Shown here one piece after another: positions 1-6,904 of a stretch of DNA of 64,000 bases. This DNA is from Euzebya pacifica (GTDB lineage: Bacteria; Actinomycetota; Nitriliruptoria; Euzebyales; Euzebyaceae): contig NZ_CP031165.1 in NCBI RefSeq assembly GCF_003344865.1, forward strand, positions 2,485,910 to 2,549,909, given 5' to 3'. Every line of letters starts with the position of its first letter. Position 1 is the first letter of the stretch. The translations under genes were made by a program, and so were the position numbers. Under the pieces are notes generated by a model. That model made no database searches and was not told the origin of the DNA. It saw only the letters and a list, made by a program, of their open reading frames with translations.

Positions 1-1
1 C

Positions 2-1186
2 GAGGCACGGGACCACGTCGGATCCAGCACCACGGCGTCGTGCAGCTGGACCGTCAGCAGCGCCGATGGGACGCCGCCGACCGACCCGCCCCCTCCACCA
101 CCCGGTCCCGCGCCGCCGCCACCGAGCGGCGGTGGCGCACCACCCGCGCCTGCCCTGAGCGAAGAGCCGACCGAGGAGCCGGAAGAACCCGCGGCCGCGC
201 CGCCGACGGAGCCGACATCCCCCGACAGCGTCGAACGGGTCGACGACCCGTCCCCGCTCGCGGCCGCGACCAGCATCTCCCGCCTCCGCTTCGCCGACGC
301 CGACGCCACCCGAGCGGCCGCTGACGGACGCCCGGCCCAGCACGCGGTCCTCGTCCGCGACGACGCCTTCGCCGATGCGCTGGCCGGCGCATCGCTGAGC
401 GGAGATGGGCCACTCCTGCTGACCGACGGCACGACCCTGTCGACCGAGACGGCCGAGGAGCTGCGGCGGGTCCTGCCTGCCGGAGCGACCGTCTACCTCC
501 TGGGCGGGGTCGGGGCGCTGTCGGCCGAGGTCGAGGACCGGGTGACCGCGCTCGGTTACCTGCCCGTCAGGCTGGCCGGGGCGACGAGGGTCGAGACGTC
601 GATCGCCGTGGCCGACGAGCTGCTCCGCCTCGGCAGCAGCCCCGCCCGTGTCATGCTGGCCCGCGCCGACGGGCCCGCCGACAACCCCACGGCTGCATGG
701 GCCGACGCCGTCAGCGGCGGTGCACACGGCGCCAGGACGGGCACACCGGTGCTGCTCACCCCCAGCGCCACCCCGCACCCGGCGGTGATGGACTGGCTGG
801 CCGACCACGGCGCCGCGCCCGTCCTGCTCGGCGGCACGGCTGCCCTGTCGGACGCCCACGACGAGCTGGCCGGCGCCACACGTGTGGAGGGTCCCGACCG
901 GGCCTCCACGGCGATCGCCGTCGGCGAGCGGCTCTGGGGCGTCGCGAGCCCCTTCGCCGCGGTCACCGTGATCGGTGGCTGGGACGTGGACGGCTGGGCT
1001 CGCGGGCTGGCCGCCGCTGGCCTCGCCGCCGACAACGACGCGCCGCTGGTGCTGGTCGGCGACGACGTCCTCCCGGCATCGACCGCGGCCGCCACGCGGT
1101 GCGCGACCCTCTTCCTCGTCGGCGGGACCGACACCATCTCGGCTGGCGTCGAGGCGTCGATGCGGGAGGCGTGTCCGACGCAATAG
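2..1186 (+). CDS. Cell-wall-binding repeat (CWB2) surface protein, 3' part
   Basis: This is the C-terminal part of an exported protein whose start lies left of the window; the frame is open from base 2. The first ~20 visible residues are the end of an unidentified domain. A Pro/Glu-rich linker of about 70 residues follows, then three cell-wall-binding type 2 (CWB2) repeats to the stop. Typical CWB2 marks are visible: FADALAGA, VYLLGGVGALS, RLAGATRVETSIAVAD and APVLLGGTAALS. CWB2 repeats usually occur as C-terminal triplets that hold exoproteins on the Gram-positive wall through anionic polymers. The enzymatic or adhesive domain, if any, is not visible, so no specific function can be given. 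Confidence 0.85.
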   Translation, partial: EARDHVGSSTTASCSWTVSSADGTPPTDPPPPPPGPAPPPPSGGGAPPAPALSEEPTEEPEEPAAAPPTEPTSPDSVERVDDPSPLAAATSISRLRFADADATRAAADGRPAQHAVLVRDDAFADALAGASLSGDGPLLLTDGTTLSTETAEELRRVLPAGATVYLLGGVGALSAEVEDRVTALGYLPVRLAGATRVETSIAVADELLRLGSSPARVMLARADGPADNPTAAWADAVSGGAHGARTGTPVLLTPSATPHPAVMDWLADHGAAPVLLGGTAALSDAHDELAGATRVEGPDRASTAIAVGERLWGVASPFAAVTVIGGWDVDGWARGLAAAGLAADNDAPLVLVGDDVLPASTAAATRCATLFLVGGTDTISAGVEASMREACPTQ

Positions 1187-1194
1187 CCGCCCGT

Positions 1195-1200
1195 TAGGCT
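1195..1200 (+). promoter_or_regulatory. -10 element, probable leaderless promoter
   Basis: TAGGCT lies exactly 7 nt before the ATG of the DUF1707 gene, and no Shine-Dalgarno sequence is present. Transcription from this -10 would start at or next to the A of the ATG. Confidence 0.55.
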
Positions 1201-1207
1201 GGCCCGG

Positions 1208-1675
1208 ATGTCCGATGCCCAGCAGCAGCCCCTCCCCGACGGCGTTCCCGAGGTCCGGATCGGTGACGCCGAACGCGACCGGGTCATCCGCGACCTGCAG
1301 GCCCACTACCGCGACGGCCGGCTCGGCCTCGGCGAGTTCGAGGACCGGGTCGAGCAGGTTGCCGCCGCGCGGACGGCCAGCCAGCTGGACCACGTCCTCG
1401 TCGACCTGCCGGTGCTGCAGGACGGGCAGCCGGTGACGACCCAGCCTGCATCGACGGGTGTCACGGGAGCGGACACACGCTCGGGCCTGTCCGCGGCCGA
1501 CCGCAACGCCGTGGTGCGTCTGGCGGTGCTGTCGGTGTTCTTCGTCGTCCTGTGGGCCGTGACCAGCGGGGTCGGCAGCCACTTCTGGCCGATCTACCCC
1601 ATCCTCGGCATCGGCATGGGCACGGCGTTCCAGGTGTTCTCCGCCGACGAGGACGACGACACCGCCGAGTCCTGA
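1208..1675 (+). CDS. DUF1707 and 2TM-domain membrane protein
   Basis: A 155-residue protein. Residues ~17-67 match DUF1707, a short helical domain common at the N-terminus of actinobacterial membrane proteins (key stretch IGDAERDRVIRDLQAHY, then GRLGLGEFEDRV). The linker is polar. Residues ~100-145 form two hydrophobic segments (LAVLSVFFVVLWAVT and WPIYPILGIGMGTA) typical of the 2TM domain. The acidic tail DEDDDTAES is probably cytoplasmic. The start is the ATG 7 nt after a TAGGCT -10 hexamer. The family's biochemical role is unknown; a regulatory or scaffold function at the membrane is usually assumed. Confidence 0.85.
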   Translation: MSDAQQQPLPDGVPEVRIGDAERDRVIRDLQAHYRDGRLGLGEFEDRVEQVAAARTASQLDHVLVDLPVLQDGQPVTTQPASTGVTGADTRSGLSAADRNAVVRLAVLSVFFVVLWAVTSGVGSHFWPIYPILGIGMGTAFQVFSADEDDDTAES

Positions 1676-1740
1676 CCGAGTCCTGACCGGACCGGCCACC
1701 GCCCGCCCTGACCCGGCCGGCCGGCCACCGCTCGCCTGAC

Positions 1741-1827
1741 CCGACGCGTGTCGGGTGTTGGGCCGCCCGTCGAAGGAACCCGACAACCGGTCGCGGTTCC
1801 GCCCCCGCCGAACCCGACGCGTGTCGG
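1741..1827. repeat. Two copies of a 14-bp hairpin palindrome
   Basis: CCGACGCGTGTCGG occurs at 1741-1754 and again at 1814-1827. Each copy is embedded in a roughly 72-bp imperfect direct repeat that also shares GGGCCGCCCGTCG. Each palindrome can form a 5-bp stem with a GCGT loop. They lie between two converging genes, so they may act in termination or as REP-like elements; no function is proven. Confidence 0.5.
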
Positions 1828-1881
1828 AAACGGGGCCGCCCGTCGTGGATACCCGACACGCGGTCGGTGCCGAAAACGCCG

Positions 1882-1917
1882 AACGGGTCGGCCGTCCCGG
1901 AGGACGACCGACCCGTT
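1882..1917. terminator. Bidirectional terminator-like hairpin between converging genes
   Basis: AACGGGTCGG (1882-1891) and CCGACCCGTT (1908-1917) form a perfect 10-bp stem. The hairpin sits 18 nt past the stop of the minus-strand fasciclin gene and downstream of the plus-strand DUF1707 gene. Read on the minus strand, a short T run (GCGTTTTCGG) follows; on the plus strand only two T follow. Confidence 0.6.
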
Positions 1918-1934
1918 TCCGGAAGGACCGGGTG

Positions 1935-3143
1935 CTAGCTGCTGGGCAGCAGCACGGAGTCGATCAGGTGCACGGTCGCGTTGGCGGTCTGGACGTCGGG
2001 GACGACGATCTCGGCCTGGCCAGCGACGGTCGTGCCGTCGATGGTGATGGTCTCGCCGGTGAAGGTCTCGTAGTCACCGGACAGGTCAGCGGAGGCGATG
2101 CGCTCGCCGACGATGACGTGCAGGCCGAGGACCTGGGTCAGCAGACCGGACGGGTCGTCCAGCGCAGCCTGCAGGGTGGCCTCGTCCAGGGCGGCGAAGG
2201 CGCAGTCGGTGGGAGCGAAGACCGTGAGGGCCTCAGCGGAGTTCAGGGTGTCACCCAGGCCAGCCGCACCAACGGCGGTGACCAGGGTGGTCAGGACCGG
2301 GTTGGAGGAAGCGGCGGTGGCGACGGGGTCGTCGGCCATGCCCTCGAGGGTGCCCTCGGACTGGCCACCCTGGACGGCGGCGACGATGGCGTCGGTGTCG
2401 CAGACGGTGGAGGAGTCCGCCGCAGCGGCGGCGTCGGTGCCCTCTTCGGTCATGGCCTCGTCGGTCATGGCCTCGTCACCAGCAGCGCCGGAGACGCTCG
2501 GCGGCACCAGGACGGTGTCGATGAGGTGCACGGTGGCGTTGGCGGTCTCGATGTCGGGGACGACGATCTCGGCCTGGCCAGCGACGGAGGTGCCGTCGAT
2601 GGTGATGGTCTCGCCGGTGAAGGTCTCGTAGTCACCGGACAGGTCAGCGGAGGCGATCTGCTCGCCAGCGATGACGTGGAAGCCGAGGACCTGGGTCAGC
2701 AGACCGGTCGGGTCGGCAAGGGCCGCCTCGAGGGTTGCCTGGTCGAAGTTGGCGAAGGCGCAGTCGGTGGGAGCGAAGACCGTGAGGGCCTCAGCGGAGT
2801 TGAGGGTGTCGACGAGGCCGGCCTCGGACACGGCGGTGACCAGGGTGGTCAGGACGGGGTTGGAGGAGGCGGCGGTGGCGACGGGGTCGTCGGCCATGCC
2901 GGCCAGCGTGCCCTCTTCGGCACCGCTCTCGACGGCGGTGACCAGGCCATCGGCGTCACAGATGGTGGAGGAGTCGGCCGCGGTGGCCTCCTCCGTCATC
3001 TCTTCGTCCATGGCGGCCTCGGTGGCCGTTTCGGAGGCGCCTGTGGCGGTCTCCTCTGAGGAGTCATCTGCTGCACAGGCTGCGGCGACCACGGCAAGGA
3101 CCATGACCAGGAGCAGCGTGCGGAGCTTGAGCATCGAACGCAT
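1935..3143 (-). CDS. Lipoprotein with two tandem fasciclin (FAS1) domains
   Basis: A 402-residue secreted lipoprotein. The start is the ATG of MRSMLKLRTLLLVM, preceded by AAAGG 9 nt upstream; a longer reading frame upstream has no signal peptide. The lipobox is VVAAAC (Cys about 20). An acidic Ser/Thr/Glu linker follows, then two FAS1 domains (~residues 55-205 and ~250-400). Each carries the FAS1 signatures LTVFAPTDCAFA, LLTQVLGFHV and NATVHLIDTVL. The two domains are nearly identical, with a 186-residue period. FAS1 domains mediate cell adhesion or matrix contacts. It lies 3' of the racemase operon on the same strand, with 160 nt between. No TANNNT hexamer is seen before the start, unlike many genes here, so an alternative sigma factor is possible. 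Confidence 0.92.
   Translation of the reverse strand: MRSMLKLRTLLLVMVLAVVAAACAADDSSEETATGASETATEAAMDEEMTEEATAADSSTICDADGLVTAVESGAEEGTLAGMADDPVATAASSNPVLTTLVTAVSEAGLVDTLNSAEALTVFAPTDCAFANFDQATLEAALADPTGLLTQVLGFHVIAGEQIASADLSGDYETFTGETITIDGTSVAGQAEIVVPDIETANATVHLIDTVLVPPSVSGAAGDEAMTDEAMTEEGTDAAAAADSSTVCDTDAIVAAVQGGQSEGTLEGMADDPVATAASSNPVLTTLVTAVGAAGLGDTLNSAEALTVFAPTDCAFAALDEATLQAALDDPSGLLTQVLGLHVIVGERIASADLSGDYETFTGETITIDGTTVAGQAEIVVPDVQTANATVHLIDSVLLPSS
1948..2978 (-). repeat. Internal duplication encoding the two FAS1 domains (558-bp period)
   Basis: Bases ~1948-2420 and ~2506-2978 are near-identical copies offset by 558 bp. Matching points include CGAT(C/G)AGGTGCACGG at 1961 and 2519, and CAGA(C/T)GGTGGAGGAG at 2401 and 2959. 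Long stretches match even at synonymous positions, which points to recent duplication or ongoing gene conversion. Confidence 0.85.
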
Positions 3144-3303
3144 GTTGCGTTGCCTTTCATCGGGTGGGGGCACAGCAGGGCTGGCCCGTTCGGGGATCTG
3201 GCGGCAGGCGGTGCGCAGCCGGAGGGGCGTTGCGCTGGCGGCGCCTGACACCACTGGTTCGGACGCGGTCCGAGGATGGATTGGTGACCCCGAGAAACTT
3301 TTC

Positions 3304-4380
3304 CTACGCCGGTAGGAGGGCCCGGCCCATGAACCGCCTGGCCACGAACGGCGAGGTCATCGCGCGGACGAGCGCGCCGTACCCCAACCCGAAGGACAGC
3401 TGGCTGCCCACCACCAGTGGATGGGCGGTGCGCACCAGGAGGTGGTCGCTGCTGCAGCCGATGACGGCCACGCCGTCGGGCGGGACCAGCCCCTCGGGAT
3501 CGATGTCCTGTCGACCGATGGCAAGGATCGACTGGGCGATGGGCCCGCAGTCCAACGGCGCCTCACCGGGACCGTTGGCGGTCTCGCCCCGGCGTCCCCA
3601 CGGCGCCGACGGCTTCATGCCCGACTCGATGACCTCTGCGACCAGCGTGAACGCGTCCTGGTGGAGTCCGGCGATCGGGCGTCGGTCCAAGGGGTCCCTG
3701 CCGAGCAGCAGGGCCTCACCCAGGCGCAGGTCGTTGACCCGTCCGACATCCGGCGTGTGCAGCGCCCAGGACAGGTTCGCGGAGTTGCCGCCCGACACGA
3801 CCTCCAGCGGATGGCCGAGGGTGGTCTCGCAGTCACCGACCAGCCGGTCCAGCACCGCCATGTTCACCTCGTCGGGCACCACCCCGTTGCGACAGGCGAG
3901 GTTGGCGCCGAGGCCGCGTACCTCCAGGTGCGGCAACGACATCGCGCAGGCCAGGACCGCGGGCAGGTCCTCGGGCATGATCCCCTCCCGCAGGTCACCG
4001 AGCTCCACCGCGAGGATCACCCCGTGATTCCGACCCGAACGACCTGCCGCCCTCGACAGGCAGGCAAGGATCACCGGTTCGGTGTTGAAGCTGGTGTCGG
4101 CCCACGCCACCACCCGAGCGGTCTCGCTGGCCATCGGGGTGCGCAGCTGGGTCGCCGGCGCGGCAACCCCGGCCCGTCGCATCGCCGCCAGCGTGGCAAC
4201 GCGGGAGTCGGCAAGCCCCCGGGCACCGCCGGCCAGCATCGCCTCGACGATCGGGATGCTCCCCCGAACGGCCTTAGTCACCGCCGTGACACCGATGCCG
4301 CGTCGCTCGAGGCGACTGACGAGCGAGGCGGTGTTGTCCTCGATGTGGGCCAGGTCGATCTCCAGCCGCGGGGCCCTCAC
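3304..4380 (-). CDS. Alanine/ornithine racemase-family PLP enzyme
   Basis: A 358-residue protein resembling the alanine racemase N-terminal TIM-barrel fold, of the alanine/ornithine racemase and YhfX-like group. Near the N-terminus, LEIDLAHIEDNT and VTAVTKAVRG contain the probable PLP-binding lysine (about residue 36). EVVSGGNSANLSWAL is the phosphate-cup loop, and LRLGEALLLGRDPLD is a family signature. It starts with GTG overlapping the stop of the DUF1611 reading frame (GTGA), so the two are translationally coupled. DUF1611 proteins act on N-acylated D-amino acids or dipeptides in characterised systems, so the pair probably handles D-amino acids; the substrate cannot be read from sequence. 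Confidence 0.8.
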   Translation of the reverse strand: MRAPRLEIDLAHIEDNTASLVSRLERRGIGVTAVTKAVRGSIPIVEAMLAGGARGLADSRVATLAAMRRAGVAAPATQLRTPMASETARVVAWADTSFNTEPVILACLSRAAGRSGRNHGVILAVELGDLREGIMPEDLPAVLACAMSLPHLEVRGLGANLACRNGVVPDEVNMAVLDRLVGDCETTLGHPLEVVSGGNSANLSWALHTPDVGRVNDLRLGEALLLGRDPLDRRPIAGLHQDAFTLVAEVIESGMKPSAPWGRRGETANGPGEAPLDCGPIAQSILAIGRQDIDPEGLVPPDGVAVIGCSSDHLLVRTAHPLVVGSQLSFGLGYGALVRAMTSPFVARRFMGRALLPA

Positions 4381-5488
4381 CCGGTCCCGGCCGGCACCAG
4401 CGGTCGAAGGGTCGGGAAGGCGGTGACGACCATGGTGACCAGGTCCTCCACCGGACGGGTCAGCGCATCGGTGACCGGGATCGACAGCCGACGTTGGAAG
4501 TCCACGATGGCGGCGCTGATCTCGTCGTCCGACAGGCGCTCGTGGTTGATCGTCATGCCGATCACGGTGGTGTCGGCGAACGCCTGGATCAGCGCGATCT
4601 CGCTTTCAGGGGTCGGCATGGCCACGTCGGGGAAGTCGCTGAGGACCGTCCGGCCCGGGGCGTGCTGGAGGATCACGCCGTCCGGACGGCTGCCGCGCAG
4701 CATCATCGTCGAGGGCCAGGGTGGCTCAGCGCACCCTGGCCCTCGACGATGATCACGTCGGGGGACGCGGACCGGAAGGCGTCGAGCACGACGCCCTCCA
4801 TCTCGCCGATGCCGAACTGCGCCGGGATTGCATCCAGCGCGATCCCGAAGCGGGCTCCCTGGATCAGGCCCGTCTGTCCGGTGCTGACCATGACCGCGTG
4901 GATGCCCGCGTCCCGGAGCGCGTCGACGAGGATCGTCGCGGTGGTCCGCTTGCCGATGGCGCCGTCGGTGCCGAGGACCGCGATCACCGGGCAGGTGACC
5001 TCCTCGATCCGGCCGGTGAACATGCGCAGGTCCTTCGTCGCCCGCGGCCGGCGGATGTCACGGATCTCCACCTCGTTGGCGATGGCGGCACCAGCGAACT
5101 CGGGGTCGTCGTTGAGGAACTCGTGCAGGCCGTTCACGAGGTCGAGTCCGGCGGCGATGGCCGCCAGCAGGACCGTGCGGCTGGCCGCGTCGAGCAGCCC
5201 GCTGGACGGCGCGACACCGATGATCATCGCGTCGGGTCGTGTGCCCGTCCGAGCCACCTCGAGGTCCAGGGCCTCCTGCAGCGAGGCGACGACGGGGATG
5301 CCGTTGGCGCGACCGTCCAGCAACGTGCCGGCGTCATGTCCTGCCTGCCCGCTGTCGATGACGCTCAGTACCTCGTAGGTCTCGCTGTGGCGCACGAGGC
5401 CGTTGGCGGTCTTGCCGTCGATCCCGCCGAAGTGGTGGTCGCAGTAGACGACGGCGGTGGGTCTGGGCAGGGGGATGGGCGTGGACAA
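4377..5488 (-). pseudogene. DUF1611 (DgcN-like) gene with a frameshift
   Basis: The reading frame from the TTG at 5488 (GAGGAG five nt upstream; protein begins with STPIPLPRPTAVVYCDHH) runs to a TGA at 4703-4705. The missing C-terminus continues in another frame from about 4704 to 4377 (MMLRGSRPDGVILQHAPG, then MPTPESEIALIQAF). Both parts are DUF1611, a P-loop family of ~340-370 residues that includes the D-glutamate N-acetyltransferase DgcN. The P-loop region GTDGAIGKRTTA and IVEGQGALSHP lie in the first part. A one-base loss near 4739-4744 would explain the break, giving about 371 codons if restored. The break falls inside a perfect inverted repeat (4702-4753), so sequencing or assembly error, a real mutation or recoding are all open. 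The following racemase gene overlaps by 4 nt. Confidence 0.8.
4702..4753. repeat. Perfect 22-bp inverted repeat at the DUF1611 frameshift
   Basis: The arms 4702-4723 and 4732-4753 are exact reverse complements, separated by the 8-nt loop GCTCAGCG. This is long for a coding region and coincides with the frameshift. It can fold into a very stable hairpin in DNA or RNA. Confidence 0.95.
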
Positions 5489-5638
5489 GCTGGCTCCTCG
5501 GCTCGAGAGCGCGGAGGCGACAGGATCGAGACAGCCAGAAGATGGCCGAGGGTCAGCGAGGAGTCTCCACTGGGGGAACAGCCAACAGTAGCCGTTCGGC
5601 CGCTGGGGCCGTCGGCCGGTTTCCCCCACCACACGTGG

Positions 5639-6790
5639 TCAGCCGGCGGGCAGCAGGACCCGGTCGATCAGGTGGACCGTGGCGTTGGCGGTCTGGATGT
5701 TCGGCACGACGATCCGGGCCTGGCCGTTGAGGGTCACCACGTTGTCCTCGACGGTGTAGGGCAGCGGTGGCCCGGCCACGGTCGGCAGCTCGCCGCCGCC
5801 GAGCTGGTCCAACGTCAGCCGTCCCTGCACGACGTGGAACTGCAGGATTCGTGCGAGCAGGCCCTGGGGGTCGGCCATCGCCGCCTGCAGGGTCGAGGGG
5901 TCGAGCATCGCGAACGCGCAGTCGGTGGGCGCGAACACCGTCAGGGCGTCGGCGCTGTTGAGCGTGTCCACGAGGTCGGCGCCCACGATCGCCTCGACCA
6001 GCGTGGTCAGCACCGGGTTGCTGGACGCGGCCACCGCAACGGGGTCGTCGGCCATGCCGACGATGGTGCCGTCAGCCGGGCCGGCGTTGATCGCCGCGGT
6101 CAGCGCAGCGGTGTCGCATGCGGCCGTCGAGTCGGGTGGGCCCGTCTCGACCGCCTCGACCTGCACGGGGCCCTGGACCCCGTCGGGCACGATGACGTGG
6201 TCGACGAGGTGGATCGTCGCGTTGGCCGTCTGGATGTCGGCCACCTGCACCGTCGCCTGTCCCGCGAGGACGATCCGGTCGCCCTCGCGGGTGTAGGGGA
6301 TCGTGCGGCCGGTGAAGGTCGTCAGCTCACCGCCGGTCAGCTCGGCGGACCCCAGCCGTTCGCCCGGCACGATGTGGGCACCCAGGATCTGCGTCAGCAG
6401 CCCGGCGGGGTCGGCCAGGGCCGCCTCCCGCAGCTCGGGGTCCAGCATCTCGAACGCGCAGTCGGTCGGCGCGAAGACCGTGACCGCCTCGGCGTTCTCC
6501 AGCGTGTCGGTCAGCTTCGCGGTGGCCGCGGCCGCCACGGCGCGGGACAGGACGGGGTTGGCCATGGCGGCCGTCATGACGGGCACCTCGGCCATGGCCT
6601 CGCGGCTGCCGTCCTCGTCAGCGAGGTCGATCGCCGACTCCACGCCTTCGGCGGTGCAGACCGTGGTGCTGTCCACGACCGCGGTCCCTGTGGGCTGCAA
6701 CGGCGCCTCGGGAGCCGACGAGCACGCCGCGAGGACCACCATCCCCACCAGGAGGAACAGTCGCAGACGCTGGTGGGGGCTGGGGGGCAT
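5639..6790 (-). CDS. Lipoprotein with two fasciclin (FAS1) domains
   Basis: A 383-residue lipoprotein. It starts MPPSPHQRLRLFLLVGMVV and has the lipobox VLAAC at about residue 22. Two FAS1 domains follow (~45-200 and ~230-380), each with LTVFAPTDCAFE/M, a hydrophobic LLTQILGAHIV-type helix and an NATIHLVDHVIVP-type ending. Its two domains have diverged, unlike those of the paralogue at 1935-3143. It lies between the molybdoenzyme (upstream, 114 nt) and the DUF1611 gene on the same strand. Fasciclin lipoproteins next to sulfite-oxidase-type enzymes recur in actinobacteria; in mycobacteria fasciclins are SigK targets. The ribosome site is weak. Confidence 0.9.
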   Translation of the reverse strand: MPPSPHQRLRLFLLVGMVVLAACSSAPEAPLQPTGTAVVDSTTVCTAEGVESAIDLADEDGSREAMAEVPVMTAAMANPVLSRAVAAAATAKLTDTLENAEAVTVFAPTDCAFEMLDPELREAALADPAGLLTQILGAHIVPGERLGSAELTGGELTTFTGRTIPYTREGDRIVLAGQATVQVADIQTANATIHLVDHVIVPDGVQGPVQVEAVETGPPDSTAACDTAALTAAINAGPADGTIVGMADDPVAVAASSNPVLTTLVEAIVGADLVDTLNSADALTVFAPTDCAFAMLDPSTLQAAMADPQGLLARILQFHVVQGRLTLDQLGGGELPTVAGPPLPYTVEDNVVTLNGQARIVVPNIQTANATVHLIDRVLLPAG

Positions 6791-6904
6791 GGGCGCTCGG
6801 AGGTCGGATGCTCCGTGGGGCCTACCGCGGAGGAGAGGGGAATGGTGGGCGTCCCGGCGCCGGGGCACAAGTCCGCAGCCCGGCCGCCGCGACGTCCCCT
6901 CGGA

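Noticed and set aside
5489-5638. Riboswitch or attenuator in the leader of the DUF1611 gene
   Set aside because: The leader has GC-rich inverted segments (for example ACCACACGTGGT near 5629), but I see no conserved riboswitch core and no terminator with a T-run.
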